Position numbers and translations under genes: made by a program
Source: Motilimonas eburnea
Lineage (GTDB): Bacteria; Pseudomonadota; Gammaproteobacteria; Enterobacterales; CBDFNC01
NCBI RefSeq assembly: GCF_021295345.1
Contig: NZ_JAIMJB010000015.1
Coordinates: 1-64,000, forward strand
Direction of reading: 5' to 3'
Length of the DNA: 64,000 nt
In this document: positions 1 through 8,054 of the stretch, one piece after another
Position numbering within the stretch: the stretch's first letter is position 1
Layout: each line of letters opens with the position of its first letter
The notes under the pieces: generated by a model
Told to the model about the DNA's origin: nothing
Databases searched by the model: none
The model's input: the letters and a program-made list of their open reading frames with translations, nothing else

Positions 1-117
1 CGAGCTGAACAATGAGGTGGGGAGCCCCTCTACAGACGAAGTCAGAACGGATTCTGCTTCAAGGAGCGGGCGGCTTCCCCGGAACTGGTTCAATAGTAAA
101 TATGTTTGGTTACAACA

Positions 118-203
118 TACAAGGAGCGCAATTTATTGCGCGAAAAAGACAATTGTCATCGCTGCTTATTGTCTTTTTCGCTGCATTACAGCAGCTCCCA
201 CAA
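118..203. repeat. REPIN-like pair of inverted extragenic repeats
   Basis: Two small palindromes face each other: a left unit beginning GGAGCGCAA...TTGCGCGA and a right unit ending CGCTGCATTACAGCAGCTCCCA. The same type of unit (GGAGC, short stem, AGTAAT-like loop, stem, CGA) occurs at 9909-10019 and 60873-60947. This pairing is the layout of REP doublets (REPINs), small non-autonomous repeats moved by RAYT transposases. It lies just downstream of the beta-helix gene ending at 232. Confidence 0.55.
141..180 (-). terminator. Long inverted repeat, possible terminator of locus A
   Basis: A perfect 13-bp inverted repeat (CGAAAAAGACAAT at 141-153 and its complement at 168-180) encloses a 14-nt loop. 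It lies inside the REPIN-like repeat, 50-90 bp beyond the stop of the last gene of locus A. The stem is AT-rich and no clean T-run follows, so it may be part of the repeat rather than a true rho-independent terminator. Confidence 0.35.
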
Positions 204-231
204 AGCTCTACTCCCATACCATTTCATATCT

Positions 232-2160
232 TTATAACCTAGTGACTCTCACCTCTTTTGGCGGGCTAGGTTGGGCGAGCACAAAGGAAGCAAATGCGCC
301 GCGATGTATTGGAGAGGCAACGGGCTGACCAAGAAAGTCATGGGTGAGGGCTACGCTATCGTCACCGCCCGTTAGCGCGGGGGAGGTTTGCTCTAGGCTA
401 GCTGGCGTTAAGCTGGCAATTTGCGGGTTGGCTATTTCATCACTGTTATCAAGCCACTCGGTAAAGTGCGCGCGATCTTTATCACTCCAACTATCGCTGG
501 TGGTGTTATAAAGTAAGTTACTGCTTACTTTTAACCAGCTTGGCGCCTCACCGCGTTTGCCGTAGGTGTAGTAGGGCATAGGGTGGCTGACTTGAATGAC
601 ATTATTCGTCACACTAAAAGTGGCGCCTTGGTCGGTGCCCATACTGAGGGCTTTGGGCTCAACATGGGTGGGTTTACCGCCGCGAATATAGGTGCGCGAT
701 GATTCATCGGAAACATCATAAATGGTGTTATTGTAGACATCAAAGTGACCCTTTATGCCCCCGCCTAAGGTGATGCCGTAAGGTGAAGTGCCATTGTTTT
801 CTTCGGCAACCGGGCCTAGGCCTGCATTGATGATGACATTGTTATACACCTGTGCATCCACCTCCCAACAAGGCGGGCGCTGGGTTACTCCATTGGAATC
901 TGTGTAGGTGCGGCTGTAGGTGTGAATGTTAATTCCCGAGCCTTTTTGATTCACTATGTAATTGTTATGGGCCTTTAGTACGCTGCCGGGCTTAAAACCG
1001 CGGCACAGGTCATAGCCATAGTTAAGCTGGTCGTAAAAGTGCAGGCCAAATTTGGCCTTGTTATCGTTTAAATGGTTCCAGCCAAATTCCCATCCGCTAA
1101 TGGGCTCGTTTCCTTCGGCTGAGTTACGTATGGTTAAATAGGTGGTGTGCTGAAAGTGCGAGGTTTGGTCACAGCCAATGTCGGTGATTTGATTGCCAAA
1201 GGCTTTATAGTTATCGTTGCCCGCGCCACCGCCGACAATCGCCCCCGACCAACCATTGGAACACATGCCTTCCCGCTCGCCAATGGCATTACCAACAGCG
1301 CGGCCCCACTGATTGGTGGAGAGTTGTGAGGTTGAGTTTTGTGGGTTTGGCACGGTTTGATACGGTGCGCCTTTACCCATGTCTTCCTGATTGCCAGCCA
1401 GTACCTTGTACTTGGAGATGACAATACCGCGACTTAAGTACGGGTAAATGCCTTTAATTGGCCCAGATGCTAGGGCTTGGGTGTTGGGGTAGCTGGCAAA
1501 TGCGATTTGCTTTTCTTGGGTACCTTCAAGGCCGACCAACCAAAGGCCTGCGCCAAGGGCTTTGTTTCCCTTAAGTGGATGCTGCTCTTGAATTTCTTCC
1601 ACGCCATGGGAATAGGCGATATCGCCTGCTTGTAGCATGCGGTTGCCTGGGGCGCGAGCGCCATAGGTCATGCCATTAATGACCTGAAAAGGATCATCAA
1701 AGCTGCCGCTGTTTTGGTTATCGCCGCCCACTTTTACATGGTAAATATTGCCTTCTCGCACGGTAAAGGCCAAGCCGTTATCGCTCTCTATGCCGTTGGC
1801 ATCGGCTAACTTAATTTGCGCTTCGCCAAAGCTAATACTCGTTGGAATAGAAAAGGCGACCTCGTAGAGCTGATGAGAAGTCCATAGATCGGCAGGCCCA
1901 CCCGGCAATTGACCGTTGGCTTTTTTCCAATAGTAAATATGTGCGGCGGGATGCGCTTTTCCTTGTGCATCGATTAGGGTGACATTGCCTGCGTTATCGC
2001 CCAGACGATAGCCCCAAACCGTCACAATGGCTCCTTCGCCTAGGCCATCACCTAGGCCGCTATTGGGGCCGCTGACTAAATCGCTAAAGGCAAGGTGCGG
2101 CGCAGGAGCGGCGTGTACACTCAGGCTGCAAAATAACAGCAGGCTAATCAGATACTTCAT
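232..2160 (-). CDS. Secreted right-handed parallel beta-helix protein with N-terminal IPT/TIG-like domain (locus A)
   Basis: The 642-residue product has a signal peptide (about residues 1-17, ending VHA) and is probably secreted. Residues ~24-135 resemble an IPT/TIG domain (GPNSGLGDGLGEG then VTVWGYRLG). Residues ~138-600 begin with the GGDNQNSGSFDDPF motif typical of parallel beta-helix carbohydrate-active proteins (DUF1565/PL6-like) and are rich in Asn turns. It is a clear paralogue of the protein at 10029-11978; both share the stretches FQHTTY, WNHL and KFGLHFYDQ. The last residues, PSPPKEVRVTRL, match the tail shared by all enzyme-like proteins of loci A and B. The gene is last in locus A, 9 bp after the FN3 lipoprotein, with an AAGGAGAGG ribosome site. 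Polysaccharide lyase or epimerase activity is plausible, but no catalytic residue can be assigned by eye. Confidence 0.7.
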   Translation of the reverse strand: MKYLISLLLFCSLSVHAAPAPHLAFSDLVSGPNSGLGDGLGEGAIVTVWGYRLGDNAGNVTLIDAQGKAHPAAHIYYWKKANGQLPGGPADLWTSHQLYEVAFSIPTSISFGEAQIKLADANGIESDNGLAFTVREGNIYHVKVGGDNQNSGSFDDPFQVINGMTYGARAPGNRMLQAGDIAYSHGVEEIQEQHPLKGNKALGAGLWLVGLEGTQEKQIAFASYPNTQALASGPIKGIYPYLSRGIVISKYKVLAGNQEDMGKGAPYQTVPNPQNSTSQLSTNQWGRAVGNAIGEREGMCSNGWSGAIVGGGAGNDNYKAFGNQITDIGCDQTSHFQHTTYLTIRNSAEGNEPISGWEFGWNHLNDNKAKFGLHFYDQLNYGYDLCRGFKPGSVLKAHNNYIVNQKGSGINIHTYSRTYTDSNGVTQRPPCWEVDAQVYNNVIINAGLGPVAEENNGTSPYGITLGGGIKGHFDVYNNTIYDVSDESSRTYIRGGKPTHVEPKALSMGTDQGATFSVTNNVIQVSHPMPYYTYGKRGEAPSWLKVSSNLLYNTTSDSWSDKDRAHFTEWLDNSDEIANPQIASLTPASLEQTSPALTGGDDSVALTHDFLGQPVASPIHRGAFASFVLAQPSPPKEVRVTRL

Positions 2161-2169
2161 AACCTCTCC

Positions 2170-2625
2170 TTATTGAGCGATAACAAATTGGCTGATCCGG
2201 CCATTACTGTCTTTACTGGCCAGCTCAAATTGATAGTCACCCTTAGGCAGCTCGATTTGCCATTGGTTTTCATCACTCCCAATGTTGATTTCGCCTTGCG
2301 CTTGGGTTTGATTGTTGGTCCAGCGTAAGGTGTAGCCGGCAATCTCACTGGCGAGCAGTTCACTGCCATCAATGCGAGTATTAGGCGTTTGCCACTCGAG
2401 TAAATAGCGCTCCGTGGTGCTGGGCGCTTCACTTGGGGCGACGGTTGGCGTGATTGAAGGAATCACCGATGGAGCCACTGATGGTGTTGCTGTTGGCGCG
2501 ATGGTTGGCGCTAAGGTAATCGAGCCGTCATTGTTGTCTTTGTCATCGCCACCGCCAGAGCTGCCACCACACGCGGTTAAGGTTAATAGTGCCAGTGGTA
2601 ATAATAGAGTCGATAAGAATTTCAT
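2170..2625 (-). CDS. Small lipoprotein with a single FN3-like domain (locus A)
   Basis: This 151-residue protein has a lipoprotein signal with lipobox LTAC (Cys19), a Gly/Asp spacer, a low-complexity Pro/Ser/Thr/Ala linker (residues ~38-68) and a C-terminal fibronectin type III-like domain (residues ~72-151). The domain opens directly with the strand-B motif YLLEWQTP, followed by GYTLRW (strand C) and YQFELASKDSNGR (strand F). There is no recognisable strand A before it. Its start abuts the stop of the upstream gene at 2626 (GGAGGCTAAATG), which suggests translational coupling. It is a paralogue of 15553-16035. Each of the two loci encodes exactly one such protein, which suits a surface anchor or scaffold for the secreted partners; that role is inferred. 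Confidence 0.7.
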   Translation of the reverse strand: MKFLSTLLLPLALLTLTACGGSSGGGDDKDNNDGSITLAPTIAPTATPSVAPSVIPSITPTVAPSEAPSTTERYLLEWQTPNTRIDGSELLASEIAGYTLRWTNNQTQAQGEINIGSDENQWQIELPKGDYQFELASKDSNGRISQFVIAQ

Positions 2626-4167
2626 TTAGCCTCCTGGCTGGTGTAATTGATAAACAAGAAAGAGCGGTGGGCGGGCATAATTGTTCAGGGTATCGGCATT
2701 TTTAAAGGCAACATACAGCTTGCCTGTGTTGGCATCATAAGCGCCCCCCTTAAGGTTAATCAGGCCAAGGCTGTCGAGTTTACCGTAATCATAAGGGCGC
2801 ACATCCCAAGGCGCCATTTCACCGTTTTTCACCTTGAGCATGTCGGTAACGCGCCATAGCCAGTAGTAGCTGTAGTTGTCTGCGGCGGCCAGACTACAAG
2901 GTCCACCACATGTATAGCCGGTATCTTGGGTCGCCTTATAACCGATGCCTGACTCATGGCCACCGGAATTACCTATGGTGAGATACGTGTTGGTACCGGG
3001 AATGATGATGCCAAAGGCGGCTTCGCTTAATGCCGTCCAAAGTTGGTTTTGGCGGTCTGTGTTATACAAAACATCTTGTACGCTGATGCTTAAGTCACCA
3101 TAAATGGTCTTGTCATAGAGCATTTGTGCACGGCGATGAGGAAAGTCGAGGACGGCTTCAGTGGCTACGGGGCCATTGGTTTGTTGCAGCATGGTTTGTC
3201 TAGGTGACCAAATAAAGCCAGAAGGGCCGGTCGACAAACGGCTATGAATGGAACCGTGGGCATGACCTGAAATATGGGTGCCGCCAAAGTCAGCTTGCCA
3301 GTTTTCCGGCACATCGGTTATCCAGCCTGCAACATGAGCCGCGCCGTCGAGTTGATAAGGGCCGTGCATTTCGCTGTTGGCGAGGTCACTGGCATCAACA
3401 AAGCGCACCGAAGTGTCGGTTTCACCACCACCGGCATCGTACCAGTTCATGTAATTAACAATCAGCTGGCCGTCGATTAAATACATGCCGTTGACTCTGA
3501 ACCAATTGTCGATGCCGGTATCAACGCGGTCGGTATCATGAAAAGGAGCGAAGTTTTGCAGTGCCTGATCGCCAACATTAAAGTCGGCGGGATCGCGGCT
3601 GTTAACTACGTCTGGAATGGCGAACTCGGCGATGCCTTGCTCCCAATCATGGCCGACAATAAATAAGGAGTGATTGGCTTGGTTAAGGGCAATGGCGGCG
3701 GGTGAGTAACTCAGGTTGGGGTAGGCTGAGTCGCCAAATTTGGCCGCGGATAAACGAAACCCGCCAAGGTATTGCATGTCACTGATTTGCCACAAGGGTA
3801 AGTTGGCATTATCGGGTAGCTGTTGCTCGCAATGACTAAATTCAAAACTGCCGGTCCAAGGCGTTAACACACCTTGTTCACACAGCCTTGTTTGTTGCTC
3901 ACTTTGGCAAACCTCAGGGGCGATCACCACTGGAGCTTGATAGCGGGTGCGACTTTGCTGCTCACCTTCTGATAAGCCTTCACATAAATCGGGCTCTGGT
4001 GTGGGGGCTGCTGAAGGCGCTAGCGATGGTGCGAGGGAAGGTTCGAGGCTAGGCTGGCTTGCTCCATCGTTAGCAGAGGAATCGTTACTGCCGCCACCGC
4101 CACAAGCGATTAAGGCCAAGCTTAGGCTAATTAGCGCGACGGGGCGCAAGATACAATGAGTTGGCAT
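2626..4167 (-). CDS. Secreted lipoprotein with Cys-rich module and propeller-like body (locus A)
   Basis: The 513-residue product carries a lipobox (LALIAC, Cys22), a Gly/Ser and PSLAPS linker to about residue 58, then a Cys-containing module (CEGLSEGEQQSRTRY ... QTRLCEQG ... SHCEQ). That module resembles the thrombospondin-1-like RTRY...C...QTR.C..G..W.G motif seen in other marine secreted proteins. Residues ~128-513 show repeated beta-strand patterns (LGGFRLS, NHSLFIVGHDW, GGAYDANTGKLYVAF) that suggest a beta-propeller. I do not recognise a defined family. It has no counterpart in locus B and lacks the shared C-terminal tail. It starts 9 bp after the gene ending at 4177, with AAGGAGCTGTT before ATG, so it is part of the same operon. 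It may bind or sense a glycan. Confidence 0.6.
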   Translation of the reverse strand: MPTHCILRPVALISLSLALIACGGGGSNDSSANDGASQPSLEPSLAPSLAPSAAPTPEPDLCEGLSEGEQQSRTRYQAPVVIAPEVCQSEQQTRLCEQGVLTPWTGSFEFSHCEQQLPDNANLPLWQISDMQYLGGFRLSAAKFGDSAYPNLSYSPAAIALNQANHSLFIVGHDWEQGIAEFAIPDVVNSRDPADFNVGDQALQNFAPFHDTDRVDTGIDNWFRVNGMYLIDGQLIVNYMNWYDAGGGETDTSVRFVDASDLANSEMHGPYQLDGAAHVAGWITDVPENWQADFGGTHISGHAHGSIHSRLSTGPSGFIWSPRQTMLQQTNGPVATEAVLDFPHRRAQMLYDKTIYGDLSISVQDVLYNTDRQNQLWTALSEAAFGIIIPGTNTYLTIGNSGGHESGIGYKATQDTGYTCGGPCSLAAADNYSYYWLWRVTDMLKVKNGEMAPWDVRPYDYGKLDSLGLINLKGGAYDANTGKLYVAFKNADTLNNYARPPLFLVYQLHQPGG

Positions 4168-4176
4168 AACAGCTCC

Positions 4177-5316
4177 TTATGGTTGTCGGGTGACACTAAA
4201 CTGGTTTGGGGCGGATGGGGTGTGGGGATGAGCCGTCATCACAACTAAATCATCCATGGCATACCAGTCTTCATAGCGCAGGCTATCGGGTAGGCTTTTG
4301 TCGATATAATCATTGCCGCCGAGCTTAATGGCGTTCCAGCCCACCATACGCTCGGCATCTTTGCCTACCCAAGCAATTTGGTAGTTGGCAAACACCAATT
4401 GATCGTCTATCCATTGTTCATAATGGCCGTCAGGGACGCCTTGGGCTGAGTTCATCTTGACGTAGAAGGCCATCTTGCGCCATCCAGTGATGGTTTCATC
4501 GCCGAAAAACTCGGTGGGATGGATCATCCCTTGCTCACCACCTTGTGGGATCAACAAGCCGGATTTCATGCCCATTAACTTGGTGTTGGGATTATCTGTG
4601 ATGCGATCTTGGTTTAAATCGGTGATGTTGTTGTCGAAGTTTAAGCTCATGTCCCCGCTGAGTATTTCCCGCGGCAGCCCTTTAACGGGTTCGCTCTCTA
4701 AATAATAGTGGCTTTGTGGCGGGTAACCGCGGAGCCAGATGGTGTTACGCAGGCCATAATTATTGTGTACATAGTTCCAACCAGCAATGGGTCCATTAAA
4801 ACCATCACGAAAGCCTTTGAATATTTCCCAGCCTTCACCCCAAGTATGCAAGATGCGAAATAGCTTACTGAGCGCCTTAGGGTGAGCGCTATCGGGTGCC
4901 CATTTAATATAAAACTCGGCATAGATTTCATTGTATTCTTGGTCGAATTTTTTCGCCAAGATGCCATCGGACCACCATTTCCAATCGGGCTCGGATTTTG
5001 CATCGCGATAAAATACCACCGAGCGCTCTCCGCTGCGGGCTTTGCCAGCAAAGGCGCCAATTTCAATGGATTCATGACGATCGGCATCACCCATGGAAGG
5101 GGCGTAGGCCGGATCGGTGCGGATCACCGTCCAATTAGGTGGTGCAGGGTTGCCATGAGGACGCAGCCCTTCACCATTGGGGTTGGGGTAACCGGCTACC
5201 CAATCTGGCTGCTGTTCAAAGTCCTCACTGAACAGTAGCCAATCTGATGAATTAGCCCATGCAACCGAAGAGATAAGCAGGGAGCTAGCCATAAGGCCAA
5301 ATTTAAACCGATACAT
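4177..5316 (-). CDS. Secreted concanavalin A-like (polysaccharide lyase-like) protein, first gene of locus A
   Basis: The 379-residue product has a signal peptide (about residues 1-21, ending AWA) and a body that reads as a Con A-like jelly roll: an N-terminal FSEDFEQQPDW strand, EIYAEFYIKW, GWRKMAFYVKMNS, EQWIDDQLVFANY and the closing strand WYAMDDLVV. Such patterns are seen in beta-sandwich polysaccharide lyases and lectins (PL13/PL14/PL20-like), but the family cannot be fixed by eye. It is closely similar to 13135-14247 (both have DRHESIEI, WWSDGILAKKFDQ and GNDYI) and more distantly to the two other Con A-like proteins in locus B. The C-terminus is PSAPNQFSVTRQP, the tail shared by both loci. 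An inverted-repeat operator candidate lies 46 bp upstream at 5362-5381. Confidence 0.65.
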   Translation of the reverse strand: MYRFKFGLMASSLLISSVAWANSSDWLLFSEDFEQQPDWVAGYPNPNGEGLRPHGNPAPPNWTVIRTDPAYAPSMGDADRHESIEIGAFAGKARSGERSVVFYRDAKSEPDWKWWSDGILAKKFDQEYNEIYAEFYIKWAPDSAHPKALSKLFRILHTWGEGWEIFKGFRDGFNGPIAGWNYVHNNYGLRNTIWLRGYPPQSHYYLESEPVKGLPREILSGDMSLNFDNNITDLNQDRITDNPNTKLMGMKSGLLIPQGGEQGMIHPTEFFGDETITGWRKMAFYVKMNSAQGVPDGHYEQWIDDQLVFANYQIAWVGKDAERMVGWNAIKLGGNDYIDKSLPDSLRYEDWYAMDDLVVMTAHPHTPSAPNQFSVTRQP

Positions 5317-5361
5317 AGACCATCCAAAACGTAGAAGATGGCCTTAGATTACCGAAATATT

Positions 5362-5381
5362 ATATGCAATAAAGTGCATAT
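5362..5381. promoter_or_regulatory. Inverted-repeat operator candidate ATATGCA-N6-TGCATAT (locus A)
   Basis: ATATGCA and TGCATAT are perfect inverted half sites with a 6-bp spacer, centred about 55 bp upstream of the first gene of locus A. The identical half sites with identical spacing occur upstream of locus B at 16149-16168. A shared dimeric repressor or activator is the simplest reading; the regulator family is unknown. The divergent GH5 gene starts 207 bp away on the other side, so it could also be affected. Confidence 0.6.
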
Positions 5382-5570
5382 GTGGTTTTGAGCTGTTTTT
5401 TTTCGTTCACTGTGAGCTTGACCATAAAAACAGATGTGATGATTGTCGAGTAAGTGACATGGCAAAACATATGCGACTGATCTCATATCTTGTATTTACC
5501 GCTTTATTTATCACGGGTTACTTTTAAACTGAATAAGCTGGCTACTATTTCACCAGCTTACAATTTAACT

Positions 5571-5586
5571 AATTCAAGGATGAATT
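5571..5586 (+). promoter_or_regulatory. CsrA/RsmA-like hairpin containing the GH5 ribosome binding site
   Basis: AATTC-AAGGAT-GAATT can form a 5-bp stem with AAGGAT in the loop, ending one base before the start codon at 5588. The loop is also the Shine-Dalgarno sequence. CAAGGAUG matches the core of the CsrA SELEX consensus (ACARGGAUGU). The three chitinase leaders in this window have hairpins of the same kind. Control by CsrA is inferred from the sequence only. Confidence 0.45.
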
Positions 5587-5587
5587 T

Positions 5588-7303
5588 ATGCAAAGAACCA
5601 TGATAGCGCTGGGTGTCTGTTTGGCATTCAGCCATGTGGCATCGGCCGCAGATTGCTCAGGCATTGAAGCTTACCAAGGCAAGGGCGAATACAGCCAAGA
5701 TCAGCAAGTTACACATCAAGGTAAAAAATTCCAATGTAAAGTACCCGGTTGGTGCGCCCTAGATGGCCCTTATGAGCCCGGCGTGGGCTGGGCTGCCGAT
5801 GGCGCATGGCAAGATTTAGGGGCCTGTGACGCGGGAACTGATACTGGAGGTGGCACGGATACAGGAGGTGGCACGGATACAGGCGGTGGCACAGATACAG
5901 GCGGTGGCACAGATACAGGCGGCGGCACGGATACCGGCGGTGGCACAGATACCGGCGGTGGCACAGATACCGGCGGTGGCACAGATACAGGTGGCGGCAC
6001 AGATACCGGTGGCGGCACAGATACAGGTGGCGGCACAGATACAGGCGGCGGCACAGATACAGGTGGCGGCACAGATACTGGCGGCGGCACAGATACTGGC
6101 GGCGGTACCGACACCAGCGGCCCATCTTGTGATGCGACCGATGATTGGCAAGCGGCAACGGCATATGGCAGTGGCAGTTTAGTGGATCATCAAGGGCAAG
6201 TTTATAAAGCCAACTGGTGGACGAAGGGCGCAGATCCTTTGCAAAACTCTGGGCCATGGCAAGTGTGGAGCAAGCAAGGTAGTTGCTCAACAGGCACAGA
6301 TACCGGCGGCGGAGACACAGGTGGCGGTGATACGGGCGGAGGTGACACTGGTGGCGGCGATACTGGTGGTAATACCGGCCAGACCCCAGTGGCATTAAAC
6401 GGTCAGTTGTCGGTCTGCGGTACTAAGCTTTGTAACGAAAAGCAGCAGCCGGTTCAGTTAAAAGGCATGAGTAGCCATGGTTTACAATGGTATGGCTGGA
6501 ATAACTGTTTAACCGAGAAGTCCTTAGATGCACTCGCCAAAGATTGGCAAGCGGATATCTTGCGTATTTCACTTTATGTGCAAGAAGGCGGCTATGAAAC
6601 CGATCCGCAAGGCTATACCGAGCAAGTTAACCGTTTAATCGCCGAAGCCGCTGAGCGCGGTATGTATGCCTTAGTCGATTGGCATCAGCTTAATCCCGGC
6701 GATCCTAACTACAACTTAGAAAATGCCAAACGCTTCTTTACCGATATTGCTAATGCCAATAAAGATCGTAATAACATCATCTATGACATTGCTAATGAGC
6801 CGAACAAGGTCAGTTGGGATCGCATTCAGTCTTATGCCACCGAGATCATTCCGGTGATCCGCACTATTGATCCTGATGCAGTGGTATTAGTGGGAACCCA
6901 CGGCTGGGCAAGTTTGGGCGTATCGGATGGCGCTAGCTATCAAGATATCGTTAACAACCCAGTGCCGTTTGACAACCTGATGTACACCTTCCACTTCTAC
7001 GCAGCCAGCCATGATGGTTATTATCGCCAGCAATTAACCGCGGCCAGTGAAGTATTGCCGCTATTTGTGACCGAGTTTGGTACCCAAACTTACACAGGTG
7101 ATGGTCAAAATGACTTTGTGAGCGCTCAAGCTTACCTCGATATTCTTGATGCGAAACAAATCAGCTGGGTGAACTGGAACTATTCCGATGATTTTCGTAG
7201 CGGCGCCGTGTGGCAACAAAGCACTTGTCGCAACGATGGACCTTGGACCGAAGCCAGCTTAAAGCCGGCGGGTAAATGGATCCGTGAGCAAATGCGTAAA
7301 TAA
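5588..7303 (+). CDS. Secreted GH5 (subfamily 2-like) endoglucanase with two CBM5/12 modules
   Basis: The 571-residue product has a signal peptide (residues 1-20, ending ASA). A first carbohydrate-binding module (about 22-80, with FQCKVPGW and YEPGVGWAADGAW) follows, then a 96-residue (GTDTGG)16 linker. A second CBM5/12 module (about 180-232, YKANWWTKGADP) and a short GGDT-rich linker come next, and finally a GH5 domain (about 270-571). The catalytic domain has VQLKGMSSHGLQWYG, the acid/base Glu404 in IANEPN and the nucleophile Glu496 in VTEFGT. It strongly resembles Erwinia EGZ/Bacillus Cel5 cellulases, which hydrolyse beta-1,4-glucans. The CBMs are close to those of the chitinases in this window, so the insoluble target could be cellulose or chitin-associated glucan. 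It is a single-gene unit, divergent from locus A, with its ribosome site in a putative CsrA hairpin and a strong terminator after it. Confidence 0.93.
   Translation: MQRTMIALGVCLAFSHVASAADCSGIEAYQGKGEYSQDQQVTHQGKKFQCKVPGWCALDGPYEPGVGWAADGAWQDLGACDAGTDTGGGTDTGGGTDTGGGTDTGGGTDTGGGTDTGGGTDTGGGTDTGGGTDTGGGTDTGGGTDTGGGTDTGGGTDTGGGTDTGGGTDTGGGTDTSGPSCDATDDWQAATAYGSGSLVDHQGQVYKANWWTKGADPLQNSGPWQVWSKQGSCSTGTDTGGGDTGGGDTGGGDTGGGDTGGNTGQTPVALNGQLSVCGTKLCNEKQQPVQLKGMSSHGLQWYGWNNCLTEKSLDALAKDWQADILRISLYVQEGGYETDPQGYTEQVNRLIAEAAERGMYALVDWHQLNPGDPNYNLENAKRFFTDIANANKDRNNIIYDIANEPNKVSWDRIQSYATEIIPVIRTIDPDAVVLVGTHGWASLGVSDGASYQDIVNNPVPFDNLMYTFHFYAASHDGYYRQQLTAASEVLPLFVTEFGTQTYTGDGQNDFVSAQAYLDILDAKQISWVNWNYSDDFRSGAVWQQSTCRNDGPWTEASLKPAGKWIREQMRK
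5834..6121 (+). repeat. 16 tandem 18-bp repeats coding a (GTDTGG)n linker
   Basis: Sixteen in-frame 18-bp units each encode Gly-Thr-Asp-Thr-Gly-Gly (the last is GTDTSG). Units differ mainly at third codon positions (GGA/GGT/GGC, ACA/ACG/ACC), so the array is not freshly duplicated throughout. It separates the two binding modules of the GH5 enzyme as a flexible, probably O-glycan-free spacer. A second array of 15-bp GGDT-type units follows at about 6295-6375. Confidence 0.9.
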
Positions 7304-7321
7304 AGTTAGCTATCCCAAACA

Positions 7322-7349
7322 AAAACGGCAGCCATTAGGCTGCCGTTTT
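7322..7349. terminator. Bidirectional rho-independent terminator between GH5 and ppnP
   Basis: AAAACGGCAGCC-ATTA-GGCTGCCGTTTT forms a 12-bp stem with A/T flanks on both sides. It serves the plus-strand GH5 gene and the convergent ppnP gene. Confidence 0.85.
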
Positions 7350-7365
7350 CTTATCAGCGTATTGC

Positions 7366-7650
7366 TTAACCTTCGTATTTACAAAGGTAAGCAGTATCAA
7401 CGTCTACTTTTACTAGAAAGCTAGAGTTGGCTGCGACTTCAAACGTTTCGCCATCTTTAAACGTTTGCCAAGCATCGCTGCCCGCAAGTTTAATGGTTAG
7501 GCTGCCGCTGACTACTGTCATGTATTCTTTAGCTGCAGTAGAAAATTCGTATTCACCTTGCGCCATGACACCTACGGTTGCAGGTAGGTCTTGGCCTTGG
7601 AAAGCGATAGATTTTACTTTGCCGTCAAAATATTCATTTACATTAAACAT
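7366..7650 (-). CDS. ppnP: Pyrimidine/purine nucleoside phosphorylase PpnP (YaiE family)
   Basis: The 94-residue protein matches the PpnP/YaiE (DUF1255) cupin family in length and in motifs such as [22 protein letters not shown] and the closing LCKYEG. Family members phosphorolyse a broad range of nucleosides to base and ribose-1-phosphate in the cytoplasm, for nucleoside salvage. It is a single gene, convergent with the GH5 gene and sharing its terminator. A clear ATG with AGGGATGATCC just upstream supports the start. Confidence 0.88.
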   Translation of the reverse strand: MFNVNEYFDGKVKSIAFQGQDLPATVGVMAQGEYEFSTAAKEYMTVVSGSLTIKLAGSDAWQTFKDGETFEVAANSSFLVKVDVDTAYLCKYEG

Positions 7651-8054
7651 AGGATCATCCCTAACAAAGGTTTAGCTGTTTTGTTGTGTGCATTCTGGCT
7701 AATTCATTTAGCTCAGTTATTATTTTTTCGGCGCCAAGTATGCCCGTTGCGAAATCATGACACAAGTAAAACAGGTGAGATAGGCTCATAAAATGATATC
7801 GCTAAACTCATCATTCGGTGTGTTAGATTTGCTCTTTCTTATTTGGGTTTTGAACGTCCTACTTGAACTGCTTAATGAGTGGGCCTAATGGGGTTCGCTA
7901 AGATGATGGCGCTATTGAAAAAATCGAACCTAATTAGCGCATTTTTAGTTAGATCCTCTCGGCAAAATTAGATTATTATCACAAGTTCACCTTTTTTGGC
8001 TGAAGTAGCCAAATTTGTCTCCATCATTTAGCTCATTCAATCTAAGGATCACGC
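7651..8054. other. 404-bp intergenic region, divergent promoters of ppnP and the ABC exporter
   Basis: No gene or RNA is recognised here. The stretch must hold the promoters of ppnP (minus) and the ABC gene (plus). A small hairpin TTGGCT-GAAGT-AGCCAA at about 7997-8013 is the only visible secondary structure, and the ABC gene has a TAAGGATCACGC ribosome site. Confidence 0.5.

Noticed and set aside
5834-6121. CRISPR array
   Set aside because: Repeats are contiguous 18-bp coding units without unique spacers, and no cas genes are present.
5709-6395. Long minus-strand and plus-strand alternative frames across the GH5 linker (up to 228 codons)
   Set aside because: They are by-products of the 18-bp repeat, which is open in several frames; composition is repetitive and the real frame is fixed by the GH5 domain.
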